A DNA stretch of 22,664 bases from a virus. Position numbers and translations under genes: made by a program. The stretch covers positions 1 to 22,664 of IMG/VR virus record IMGVR_UViG_3300030339_000252; one strand, 5' to 3'. The stretch's first letter is position 1. Each line of letters opens with the position of its first letter. The notes under the pieces were generated by a model that worked only from the letters and a program-made list of their open reading frames with translations, was not told the origin of the DNA and ran no database searches. This document shows, in pieces, positions 16,866 to 22,664 of the stretch.

Positions 16866-16901
16866 CAAATGTAATGTAACTATTTGTTAATCAGATAGTT
16901 A
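16866..16901 (-). promoter_or_regulatory. Antirepressor promoter with operator-like dyad
   Basis: On the minus strand TACATTTG (16873-16866) is a perfect TAnnTTTG -7 box, 39 nt upstream of the ATG. No clear -33 TTTG is seen at the normal distance. Instead a 7-bp inverted repeat (TAACTAT ... ATAGTTA, 16877-16901) covers the expected -33 region and could be a repressor or activator site. Confidence 0.55.
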
Positions 16902-16921
16902 GCATAATAATATAACAAAGT

Positions 16922-17083
16922 TTAACTTTCAGGTAACAATAACCGGATAAACTCTACTAACCGAAAAAATGCAATATCCTTTTCTTCGGCAGAGAATGCA
17001 CCTTTAGGCATTGCCGGATCGAGCGGTGTGATCATTTTAAATGCTTCCGCTTGGGTGGTTGGGGGTTTGAGGGTGTGGTTCAT
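16922..17083 (-). CDS. Small coupled protein, unknown function
   Basis: 53 aa, opening MNHTLKPPTTQAEAFKMITP and ending EFIRLLLPES. Its ATG overlaps the upstream stop as ATGA, the same coupling used by the two genes before it, which is the main reason to accept so short a gene. Soluble; the N-terminus is Pro/Thr-rich and probably disordered, the end helical. It is the last of a three-gene unit starting at 17591. Confidence 0.6.
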   Translation of the reverse strand: MNHTLKPPTTQAEAFKMITPLDPAMPKGAFSAEEKDIAFFRLVEFIRLLLPES

Positions 17084-17334
17084 TTTTCAGTAATTTTACA
17101 GGTTTCAAGGATAGTTCTTAGTCTTCGCATGGTATCGCGAAGTCCTTTTACGTCAAAAAGCATCATTTTAAATATAGATCCATCTTCGTCAACGGGTATG
17201 CCACCCGATTGAACATCAATGATAAGATCCATTACTTCGCTCAGCTTTTGTTCGGCATAGTCTTCATTCTCTTTTTCTTGTTTCATGAATTTTACCAATT
17301 CGTCGGTTATTTCCATTCCATTGATGACTATCAT
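17080..17334 (-). CDS. Small acidic helical protein, unknown function
   Basis: 84 aa, opening MIVINGMEITDELVKFMKQE, largely helical and acidic, with LRDTMRRLRTILETCKI at the end. ATGA overlaps join it to the genes on both sides. No enzymatic motif or membrane helix. A small regulatory or adaptor protein is the most that can be said. Confidence 0.6.
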   Translation of the reverse strand: MIVINGMEITDELVKFMKQEKENEDYAEQKLSEVMDLIIDVQSGGIPVDEDGSIFKMMLFDVKGLRDTMRRLRTILETCKITEK

Positions 17335-17591
17335 AGCGTAAACCCTTCCGTAAAATCAATGGTTAAACTAAATGAATCGCTGTAAAAAGTAACCGAATCA
17401 CAATCGGTTTTAGTCATCATGCCCGATATGGCCATGTAATCACGTTTGCGGATTTCCTTACGGGCTTCGCGCACAAACTGATTAAATACATGCAATGCTA
17501 CATCAATAGTAGCTTCTTTTTTGATTTCTACCGGTGTGTGTTTTACCGGCTTTTGCGGGCGATGCCTGCGGATGTTGGTGGTTGTGTTCAT
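17331..17591 (-). CDS. Small protein behind a structured leader, unknown function
   Basis: 86 aa. A basic N-terminus (TTNIRRHRPQKPVKHTP) is followed by a helix (VALHVFNQFVREARKEIRKR) and two strands (SVTFYSDSFSLTIDF). It is the first gene of the 17591-16922 coupled unit. Its ATG directly abuts a 15-nt segment complementary to part of the upstream leader, so translation could be controlled by RNA structure. No known family; the basic N-terminus would suit nucleic-acid binding. Confidence 0.6.
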   Translation of the reverse strand: MNTTTNIRRHRPQKPVKHTPVEIKKEATIDVALHVFNQFVREARKEIRKRDYMAISGMMTKTDCDSVTFYSDSFSLTIDFTEGFTL

Positions 17592-17624
17592 TTTGGGTAG
17601 TTCTGTTTTTAGTTTTTTGGCAAT

Positions 17625-17703
17625 AAAAAAGCGATGCCAATATCACGCTACAGAACTACCCAAAGGCTGATACCGCTCCAAACGGCTCGTGATATAGCAT
17701 CGC
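17625..17703 (-). terminator. Long hairpin with T-tract in the leader
   Basis: On the minus strand GCGATGCTATATCACG pairs with CGTGATATTGGCATCGC (7 bp, small asymmetry, 8 bp) around a 40-nt loop, then six T. The stem is stable but the loop is far longer than in ordinary terminators, suggesting a regulatory role for the loop. Confidence 0.6.
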
Positions 17704-17733
17704 TATATTTTAATAAATTTGATTTTATGGCAT

Positions 17734-17756
17734 AAAAAAACCACATCGTTATGTGG
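17734..17756 (-). terminator. Rho-independent terminator
   Basis: On the minus strand CCACAT, loop AACG, ATGTGG, then seven T. It may end transcripts from the 18155 gene and is also inside the leader of the 17591 unit. Its 5' arm overlaps a preceding small hairpin (GGCACTATGTGCC, 17767-17755), so the two may be mutually exclusive. Confidence 0.75.
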
Positions 17757-17787
17757 CACATAGTGCCTTTGTAATAGTTCTGTACTG

Positions 17788-17818
17788 CAAAGATGCAGAG
17801 TTATTTTTAATTGACAAT
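17788..17818 (-). promoter_or_regulatory. Bacteroidetes-type promoter for the structured leader
   Basis: On the minus strand ATTG (17818-17815), exactly 19 nt, then CATCTTTG (17795-17788). Each half is one base from the TTTG / TAnnTTTG consensus, at the canonical spacing. It begins 7 nt after the stop of the upstream gene. Confidence 0.5.
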
Positions 17819-17825
17819 GAAAAAA

Positions 17826-18155
17826 TCAATAATTTTTATATAATTCTTCAAAAAACTTGCCTTTACCTTGTGAAATATGTTCATCCCAAGTAGATTTATC
17901 CCAAACTTCAAGTCGTTGATTTGCTAAAATCTTTATAATTAATTGATTTGGCTTCATCTTTATTTTTAATTTTTCCAATTCAATAAGTTGATTATCGACT
18001 TCAACCTGTTCAATTTCAGGTATATTTTGTCTATATAAATAATTACGAATGTCTTTAATATTGCTGGTCATTCCCCACCAACGAATTAAAATTACAATTG
18101 CAATTAACAAAGATATGATTGATGCAATGAATTGAATATTACCAGTATTTTCCAT
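17826..18155 (-). CDS. One-helix membrane protein, unknown function
   Basis: 109 aa. A membrane helix near residues 9-25 (FIASIISLLIAIVILIRWW) is followed by a basic and acidic soluble domain, cytoplasmic by the positive-inside rule. The end (ANQRLEVWDKSTWDEHISQGKG) has no motif I know. It lies 30 nt after a gene for an exported protein. Both are unlike the structural genes around them and may be morons expressed in the lysogen. Confidence 0.6.
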   Translation of the reverse strand: MENTGNIQFIASIISLLIAIVILIRWWGMTSNIKDIRNYLYRQNIPEIEQVEVDNQLIELEKLKIKMKPNQLIIKILANQRLEVWDKSTWDEHISQGKGKFFEELYKNY

Positions 18156-18185
18156 GATATAGTTTTTTATTGTTTTATAATTAAA

Positions 18186-18518
18186 TTATTTTCTGTCATA
18201 ATATTCATTTATCCAGACTTCTAAATTTGGAGTAAAATGGGTTGTTGCCCATGCTCCATTATTTCTGCTTTTACCTTTGATATTGTAAAATATCCACAAT
18301 TTATCATACGATTTTCTGGTAGATCTGATTTGATAACCAATCTTAGTTAATTCATCTTTCGTTATTTTTTTTAATAATCGAACTTCAATGTTACACTTAT
18401 TGAACCCAAATCGAGAGTCAACATGAGGTTTCTCAGAAATAATTTCATAACCTAATTGAGAAAATGCATTCAGACTGATGAACACAGCCATTACAGCCAA
18501 CAATAAAACTTTTTTCAT
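18186..18518 (-). CDS. Exported small protein with GAWATTHF motif
   Basis: 110 aa from the ATG at 18518; an ATG two codons upstream is possible. A clear signal peptide (MKKVLLLAVMAVFISLNAFSQ) is followed by a compact domain with ELTKIGYQIRSTRKSYDKLW and NNGAWATTHFTPNLEVWI. I recall the GAWAT.HF.P.L.V.I ending from small periplasmic proteins of many bacteria whose function is unknown to me. It lies between structural operons with two other membrane-directed small genes. A role in superinfection exclusion or host fitness would be an inference. Confidence 0.65.
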   Translation of the reverse strand: MKKVLLLAVMAVFISLNAFSQLGYEIISEKPHVDSRFGFNKCNIEVRLLKKITKDELTKIGYQIRSTRKSYDKLWIFYNIKGKSRNNGAWATTHFTPNLEVWINEYYDRK

Positions 18519-18530
18519 AAACATAAATTT

Positions 18531-18626
18531 TTAGAGGGTTGATATAAAATAGATAATAGAAAACAGTACCAGCATAATTATACCGGCAATAAGATTATAC
18601 AGCATTCGTTTTTTAAGTGATAACAT
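18531..18626 (-). CDS. 31-residue membrane peptide
   Basis: ATG at 18626 to TAA at 18533-18531: a basic start (MLSLKKRMLYN) and one hydrophobic helix (LIAGIIMLVLFSIIYFI). It ends 6-12 nt before the exported-protein gene and begins 7 nt after a good -7 box. Size and composition resemble small membrane peptides of phages and type I toxins, but no partner antitoxin RNA is obvious. The very short predicted leader weakens the call. Confidence 0.45.
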   Translation of the reverse strand: MLSLKKRMLYNLIAGIIMLVLFSIIYFISTL

Positions 18627-18632
18627 GATGCA

Positions 18633-18697
18633 CAAAGATATAAAAAATGTTTAAACATTGTGCAATCCATGCACAACATCGTATAATACTGCACAAC
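18633..18697 (-). promoter_or_regulatory. Promoter with repeated TTGTGCA operator-like sites
   Basis: On the minus strand TATCTTTG (18640-18633) is a perfect TAnnTTTG box, with ATTG about 22 nt upstream. GTTGTGCA occurs at 18697-18690 and 18677-18670 (20 nt apart, same helical face), TTTGTGCA at 18636-18629 overlapping the -7 box, and the inverse TTGTGCAA on the plus strand at 18658-18665. This arrangement suggests a repressor operator array for the accessory genes. Confidence 0.5.
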
Positions 18698-18704
18698 TAC
18701 GAAC

Positions 18705-18742
18705 AAAAAAAAACCGTTCCGAACTTCACAGCCCAGAACGGT
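18705..18742 (-). terminator. Strong terminator after the portal operon
   Basis: On the minus strand ACCGTTC and GAACGGT form a 7-bp stem around a 16-nt partly paired loop, followed by nine T. It follows the 18792 stop by about 50 nt. The loop is nearly identical to that of the terminator upstream of the portal operon. Confidence 0.85.
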
Positions 18743-18791
18743 ATCAACCTTTAAAAAATAGTCATGTACAAATCACAAAGAAAACAAGTAT

Positions 18792-19589
18792 TTATGGAGT
18801 GGCAGTTTCTTTTTCTTCTTGCTCAAGCATATAGTCGAGTGAAAAAAGTATGTTATATAACATATCTTGCTTGTAAGCACGTTTCTTTTCCGGATCGGCT
18901 TTGGCAATATAGTCAAGCAGTTTCTGTTGTCCATCGTATGGGTTACCGGTGGCAGCTTCGCCACCGCTAAATACCCGGTCGAACTTTTCGGCAATAAAAC
19001 GGCAGCTGCCTATCCAAAACCAAATGGTCAGAATCACCACTTCCGGCTTCAGGCGTTTCATATATTCCAGATTCAGATCATCCGGATTAAACTGGCTTTT
19101 GTCTCTCCTGAACATACACCCAATCCAGGCATAAATCGCTTCAGGTTTTTTTTCCTTCATTACATCGTATGTCTGAAGGTAAATATATTGGTTATAAATC
19201 AAATCGGTCATTCCTGTTTTTGGTCCATAGAATTTACGTCCACGAATTTTGATTTCAGGATATTGATTTACGGTTAACCGGTTGTCCAAAAAACAACGTC
19301 CATCCTTATCCGGTTCGGTAAATAGGTAATCGAAAGCAGCTGCTGCACCGGTTACATCATTGGCCGTAATAGCAAAAATGTTTTTATCAATCTTCACACG
19401 GAAGTATCCCGGATTCTTCATCCGCTTTACCACAGCTCCGAGGCAGATAAACAGCATTTTGACTTTAATTTCCTGTATCGGTAATTCTGTACCAACTAAC
19501 CTGGATAAACTTATAAGTTGATTCCTGGTCATTTCGTCCATCTTTCCCGGCAGAGAAAAAGTATAATCACCGATATGAAGTGTTTTCAT
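18792..19589 (-). CDS. Conserved phage protein, possibly tail-assembly chaperone-like
   Basis: 265 aa, soluble. It opens MKTLHIGDYTFSLPGKMDEM and continues with TRNQLISLSRL, a layout (short strands, LPxxxxEMT, helix) that recalls tail-assembly chaperone-like proteins of Bacteroidetes phages. A middle helical part contains MTDLIYNQYIYLQTYDVM and a C-terminal part KPEVVILTIWFWIGSCRFIA. Its ATG overlaps the upstream stop (TAATG) and it closes the portal operon. Chaperones normally sit directly before the tape-measure gene, which here lies 15 kb away, so this role is uncertain. Confidence 0.5.
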   Translation of the reverse strand: MKTLHIGDYTFSLPGKMDEMTRNQLISLSRLVGTELPIQEIKVKMLFICLGAVVKRMKNPGYFRVKIDKNIFAITANDVTGAAAAFDYLFTEPDKDGRCFLDNRLTVNQYPEIKIRGRKFYGPKTGMTDLIYNQYIYLQTYDVMKEKKPEAIYAWIGCMFRRDKSQFNPDDLNLEYMKRLKPEVVILTIWFWIGSCRFIAEKFDRVFSGGEAATGNPYDGQQKLLDYIAKADPEKKRAYKQDMLYNILFSLDYMLEQEEKETATP

Positions 19590-20530
19590 TATCCGAATGA
19601 ATTAAAAATTTTCATATCAGCCGAATTGAAATCCATAGCCGAATTGATCGGCTCAATACCAAGCTCCATAGCGTACTTATTTAAAGTTTGCTGTATTTTG
19701 TTGTAGTAAAAAACGGCTTGGTCGGAAAAGAAATTCCCCTCATTTTGAGGATCGGAATAAAGTGGCCGGATAAGCGGTTTGTACTCCGGTGTTCCTGATT
19801 CGGTACGGTTCAGTTTACTCGCCTGGCTTGTGTGAAGCTCCGCTGTCTTACAAGCCACAAATCTTTGAACGGCAACAATCAGAGCCTTTTCTATGTCTGT
19901 TTGTGTATCGTTCAATTTTTCCCGGATAGTTGTGTCCAGTATATCTCCCAAAAGTTCGGTGATATAACGCAATTCAATCATGCTCATAGTCGGACGGAAA
20001 CTTTCAAAAGTCAATCGGCTGTAGTCGATATCAACCAACCCAATTTCTTGAAACTGCGTAGCAGATTGAATGTAATTGCCACCGCGTAGGGTATAGAACC
20101 GGCTGTTTGTCCATTCCGGAAAATCTGCCGCGTTCGCTTCCAGGTATTCAAGTACCTGATCGAGATATTTAAAACCTCTTCGTTCCAGGCTTTCTTCTAC
20201 TTTGCCAATTTTGGTATCTGAAGCTGCTACCGATTCACCTTGTTTAGACTCAACTGTAAATCCTTTATCGCCAAACCGAACGGATAATTCAGCATTCCCA
20301 AGCCATATGGCCAATGGTCCAAGTGCTTTCTGGACTAAATTATATAGCGGTTGATAATCTTCATCCAGTTCGTCAGCTTCAAGCGCTTCCACCAGCTGCG
20401 TACCCAGGTAATGATTTAAAAAAATATCCCGAGCCGTTTGAAGAAACGGTTCAACCCGTTCGAAAGGAATTGAAGCATTAATGCTTACCGTTTTTCGAAG
20501 TTGATCTATTGTACTTATAATTGCTGCCAT
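19589..20530 (-). CDS. Head-tail connector-like protein (resembles DUF6712)
   Basis: 313 aa, soluble and mostly helical. It opens MAAIISTIDQLRKTVSINAS, then FERVEPFLQTARDIFLNHYLG and a long helical part ending in KIQQTLNKYAMELGI. It resembles the conserved Bacteroidetes protein family annotated as DUF6712, as far as I can recall it. It lies 3 nt after the portal gene and probably adds to the connector below the portal. The function is inferred from position alone. Confidence 0.6.
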   Translation of the reverse strand: MAAIISTIDQLRKTVSINASIPFERVEPFLQTARDIFLNHYLGTQLVEALEADELDEDYQPLYNLVQKALGPLAIWLGNAELSVRFGDKGFTVESKQGESVAASDTKIGKVEESLERRGFKYLDQVLEYLEANAADFPEWTNSRFYTLRGGNYIQSATQFQEIGLVDIDYSRLTFESFRPTMSMIELRYITELLGDILDTTIREKLNDTQTDIEKALIVAVQRFVACKTAELHTSQASKLNRTESGTPEYKPLIRPLYSDPQNEGNFFSDQAVFYYNKIQQTLNKYAMELGIEPINSAMDFNSADMKIFNSFG

Positions 20531-20533
20531 AAT

Positions 20534-21943
20534 TTAAACTTTTTGATTTCCAACTGATTTAATTTGTCCGGTTCCATTGTCGACAGTGGTAAGCATAATA
20601 TTCGGTACCACGAAATGAATATCCGGATCCCACTTATTTATTTCCTTCACGATATAGAGTGGAAGGACCAACAAATCACGAATCGGTTTCATCATGGCTT
20701 GCTTGATAATAAACAATTCCCTGGCTTCCGTACCGTTTATGCTCCCAGAATTTCCCGAAGCTCCGATTATGGAAGGATGAATTTCCATGGCGTAACAGAT
20801 AGCGTCTGTTACTTCCTGAGAATCTTTCAGATATTCGCCACCGGATAGTTTATTGTCAATTGGTTTGATAATGATATCTTGAGTCTCAAATCCTTTAATT
20901 CGGTCATAATCAAACTCAGACACAAACGATTTACCGGCATTTTCTTCACCGGATAGAAAATCATTCATATCCTTCAGGAACTTTTTCCGACGTGCCAGTT
21001 TTGCTTTCACATCGGTATCAGGAATTCCTTCCGACTTGAATAATTTCGTCCAAAAATCTTTGTGAATGGTGACATGGAATTTCAAAACCATTTGATTTTG
21101 AATCAATGCTTTCCGTAATTTCGGAATGGCACAGGCGAAATCATACAATCCGGATTCGAAAATAGCCCACCAGTAAGGTTTTCCGTTGTAGTATCGTCCG
21201 GGTGTTGGTTGCATCAGTTGCACGATATAACTGAAGTCTTTTGGAACTTCAGTTTTACCTTTCATATTCAATGTAATTCCACGCCGTACCTTCAGGTCCC
21301 GAAGTGGAGTACGGCGATCGAGCAGTGGAGTTGCTTTTAAATCCGGTTGACTGCCTTCATGCCATTTGGTGGAATAACCATGGTATTCAATAACTCCGGT
21401 ATCAGGGTTTGCTTTTGAAATCCTGCTGTTCACCGATTCAACGGCATTTAGTTCTACAATTTTATTAGAATTATCTCTGGCAAAAATCAACTCACAATAC
21501 GATTCAAAAAAAACAACAATATCGTTGGCCCATTCCTGAGTACAATTGTTATAATTATTATCAAGCAGAAACTGGAAGATATCTTTTAGTTCGCTTGACA
21601 GCTGCTCAACAATTTTGATCTCTTTCGTAACCGGATCACGTTCTTTCTTTACCACCATGATTCCATCACCATATGCCATCTTACTATTAAATTGCACATT
21701 GGCGCCAAGTGTAGAATTGGCATAAACTTTATCCATCACTTCCACCGGTTGTTTATTCCCGATCCCACGTTGCACGAATTTTATTTGCTTGTTTTGCATG
21801 TTCGTCGGAGTAAGATCCTTTGTTGGAGTATTTGTGTCTCCAACCATTTCTTTCGAATCGGAAAATATAACCAACGCTTTACTACCTGATAAGTAAGCCG
21901 TATTCTCGAAGAGAAAAACCTCTGAGTCTGATTTTTTTGCCAT
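20534..21943 (-). CDS. Phage portal protein
   Basis: 469 aa. Portal-like order: an N-terminal wing with MAYGDGIMVVKKERDPVTKE, a central part with YYNGKPYWWAIFESGLYDFA, then QDIIIKPIDNKLSGGEYLKD before the stem helix, and a C-terminal signature EIHPSIIGASGNSGSINGTE followed by a long helix (IKQAMMKPIRDLLVLPLYIV). Portal proteins form the dodecameric ring at the capsid vertex through which DNA is packaged and ejected. It shares one base (TAATG) with the upstream gene's stop and is followed closely by the connector-like gene. No terminase or capsid gene is next to it in the window. Confidence 0.8.
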   Translation of the reverse strand: MAKKSDSEVFLFENTAYLSGSKALVIFSDSKEMVGDTNTPTKDLTPTNMQNKQIKFVQRGIGNKQPVEVMDKVYANSTLGANVQFNSKMAYGDGIMVVKKERDPVTKEIKIVEQLSSELKDIFQFLLDNNYNNCTQEWANDIVVFFESYCELIFARDNSNKIVELNAVESVNSRISKANPDTGVIEYHGYSTKWHEGSQPDLKATPLLDRRTPLRDLKVRRGITLNMKGKTEVPKDFSYIVQLMQPTPGRYYNGKPYWWAIFESGLYDFACAIPKLRKALIQNQMVLKFHVTIHKDFWTKLFKSEGIPDTDVKAKLARRKKFLKDMNDFLSGEENAGKSFVSEFDYDRIKGFETQDIIIKPIDNKLSGGEYLKDSQEVTDAICYAMEIHPSIIGASGNSGSINGTEARELFIIKQAMMKPIRDLLVLPLYIVKEINKWDPDIHFVVPNIMLTTVDNGTGQIKSVGNQKV

Positions 21944-22191
21944 TATATATAAACTTTAAATTCGTTGAACCTAGTAATTAAAATCTTACGGAAAGAATGA
22001 GGCTTGTTTTCCCCTTCAGGGATAATGTTTACAGTTGATCCTTTAGAATGAATAGTGGAGAACGTAGCATTATTATATGTTTTTAATTCTCCGTTCTTTT
22101 TAGCACATTGAAAACTGAACGGTTTCGGTTTCCCTTTTTCCTTCAACTCCATCAGTTCCCAAATCTTCGACTGTTTAATCAGTTTTTCCAT
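21943..22191 (-). CDS. Small protein upstream of portal, unknown function
   Basis: 82 aa, basic. It opens MEKLIKQSKIWELMELKEKG and contains PFSFQCAKKNGELKTYNNAT and FRKILITRFNEFKVYI. A mixed alpha/beta domain is likely. It is the first gene of the portal operon, 19 nt after promoter element A, and overlaps the portal start by one base. No motif identifies it. Confidence 0.6.
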   Translation of the reverse strand: MEKLIKQSKIWELMELKEKGKPKPFSFQCAKKNGELKTYNNATFSTIHSKGSTVNIIPEGENKPHSFRKILITRFNEFKVYI

Positions 22192-22209
22192 AATCTATCT
22201 TTTCAAGTT

Positions 22210-22245
22210 CAAAAATACTTGTCACTATACCGGCATTAAAGGACA
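22210..22245 (-). promoter_or_regulatory. Late-promoter-like element A, upstream of the portal operon
   Basis: On the minus strand TGTCCTTTA (22245-22237), 19 nt, then TATTTTTG (22217-22210), a perfect -7 box. After it comes AACTTG, similar to TACTTG after element D. The -7 G is 19 nt before the ATG. The best copy of the family. Confidence 0.7.
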
Positions 22246-22280
22246 AAAAAAGTGCACCGAGCTTCACAGCCAGATGCACT
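22244..22280 (-). terminator. Terminator upstream of the portal operon
   Basis: On the minus strand AGTGCA and TGCACT form a 6-bp stem with an inner GCT-GTGA-AGC stem-loop, followed by seven T that run into promoter element A. It would insulate the late operon from upstream transcription. Confidence 0.8.
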
Positions 22281-22664
22281 TAGCACACAAAAGTATTTTT
22301 TCATCTCTACCCCTTGCGGGTGCTTGCGTCTTTTTTGCTACTTTTTTGACGCGACAAAAAAGTAGTCGCTACTCACAGCTTCACCCTACTGGATTGTAGT
22401 GTGAAGCCTATTTAATTGCATTCAAATAAATCATATTTACATGCTGATTTCAATCCTATTTAATCAAAAAAACTTTTTAATCTTGGAAGATAAAAATTTC
22501 AAAATGATTTTATAAATCACATCTATTTGCGTTAAATTTCAAAAATCAGACTATTCCAGTAAAAATGTGTTAAACTTTTGCGTAAAAATTTAATAATCAA
22601 AATAATTAAGGGGTGTGTGAGGGGAATTTTTTCCACTCTCTGTTCCTTGGAACCACGCAACGCC
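22281..22664. other. Non-coding stretch with hairpins
   Basis: No credible gene in 384 bp. It holds a compact inverted repeat CTACTTTTTTG / CAAAAAAGTAG (22338-22348 and 22354-22364) nested with GCGTC / GACGC, and a hairpin GCTTCAC-C-CTAC ... GTAG-T-GTGAAGC (22378-22407). The rest (22408-22600) is A/T-rich without clear signals. At the right edge a minus-strand frame stays open for only 24 codons, too short to call a gene end. Confidence 0.6.
22338..22364. repeat. Inverted repeat with T/A runs
   Basis: Arms of 11 nt around a 5-nt centre, with T and A runs inside the arms. It could act as a bidirectional terminator or be a dispersed Bacteroidetes repeat; a search for copies would decide. Confidence 0.7.

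Larger units (their letters stand above)
17592..17787 (-). ncRNA. Structured 5' leader or small RNA upstream of the 17591 gene
   Basis: On the minus strand, after the promoter at 17818-17788, come ACAGAACTA (17783-17775), hairpin GGCAC-TAT-GTGCC, hairpin CCACAT-AACG-ATGTGG with seven T, a 15-bp hairpin with a 40-nt loop and T-tract (17703-17625), and ACAGAACTACCCAAA (17606-17592) touching the ATG. The large loop carries TTTGGGTAGTTCTGT (17664-17650), a perfect complement of the last segment and, over 9 nt, of the first. This could be an attenuator, riboswitch-like leader or separate small RNA. No known RNA family is recognised. Confidence 0.5.

Noticed and set aside
16827-16868. Longer antirepressor start at 16868
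   Set aside because: The extra 14 residues cover the -7 box and leader; the family domain begins right after the ATG at 16826.
22321-22407. Possible tRNA gene or attachment site in the hairpin-rich stretch
   Set aside because: No cloverleaf or T-loop sequence can be drawn, and no matching repeat at another junction is visible.
22592-22664. Minus-strand frame open to the right edge (24 codons)
   Set aside because: Too short and without recognisable protein character; could equally be non-coding.

Overview
The window is a block of about 22 kb of phage or prophage structural DNA from a Bacteroidetes host, most likely Bacteroidales. The evidence is A/T-rich sequence with no Shine-Dalgarno signals before start codons, recognisable TAnnTTTG-type promoter boxes, Bacteroidetes-style FN3-like (GVCW...) repeats, and loose lipoprotein signals. 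Every gene I accept lies on the minus strand, so transcription runs from high to low coordinates, and neighbours are very tightly packed (ATGA and TAATG overlaps, gaps of 2-6 nt).

Layout in order of transcription. (1) 22664-22192: non-coding, with several hairpins, a terminator and a late-type promoter. (2) 22191-18792: head-connector operon (small protein, portal, connector-like protein, protein of unknown role), closed by a strong terminator at 18742-18705. (3) 18700-16290: accessory island. It holds a 31-aa membrane peptide, an exported GAWATTHF-motif protein, a one-helix membrane protein, a translationally coupled trio of small genes behind a roughly 200-nt structured leader, and a P22 Ant-N-type antirepressor with its own promoter. 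(4) 16205-13373: neck/tail-completion genes and a large tail or baseplate-like protein. (5) 13327-3717: one long operon of tail-tip genes, a seven-repeat FN3-like fibre, a beta-helix spike, small proteins and a lysis cassette (holin candidates, an exported CHAP-like endolysin, a lipoprotein with a C-terminal membrane helix that looks like a unimolecular spanin), then a small secreted protein and a terminator. (6) 3588-1: the first 1196 codons of a tape-measure protein that runs off the left edge.

The main finding is a repeated two-part sequence, TGTCCTTTA, exactly 19 nt, then T(A/T)(T/C)TTTTG. It occurs four times, each time just upstream of a structural transcription unit (portal, neck, tail-tip, tape measure). 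It looks like a dedicated late-promoter family in which the usual Bacteroidetes -33 TTTG box is replaced by an extended element. Second is the 17818-17592 leader, where one 15-nt segment in a hairpin loop can pair with a perfect complement abutting a start codon, or with a 9-nt complement near the predicted transcript 5' end. Third is a lysis cassette in which a holin transmembrane helix and an endolysin signal peptide are encoded on the same DNA in two frames.

No terminase, major capsid, protease, integrase, tRNA, CRISPR array or insertion sequence is visible. Family names are from recognition of sequence patterns only; no database search was possible.
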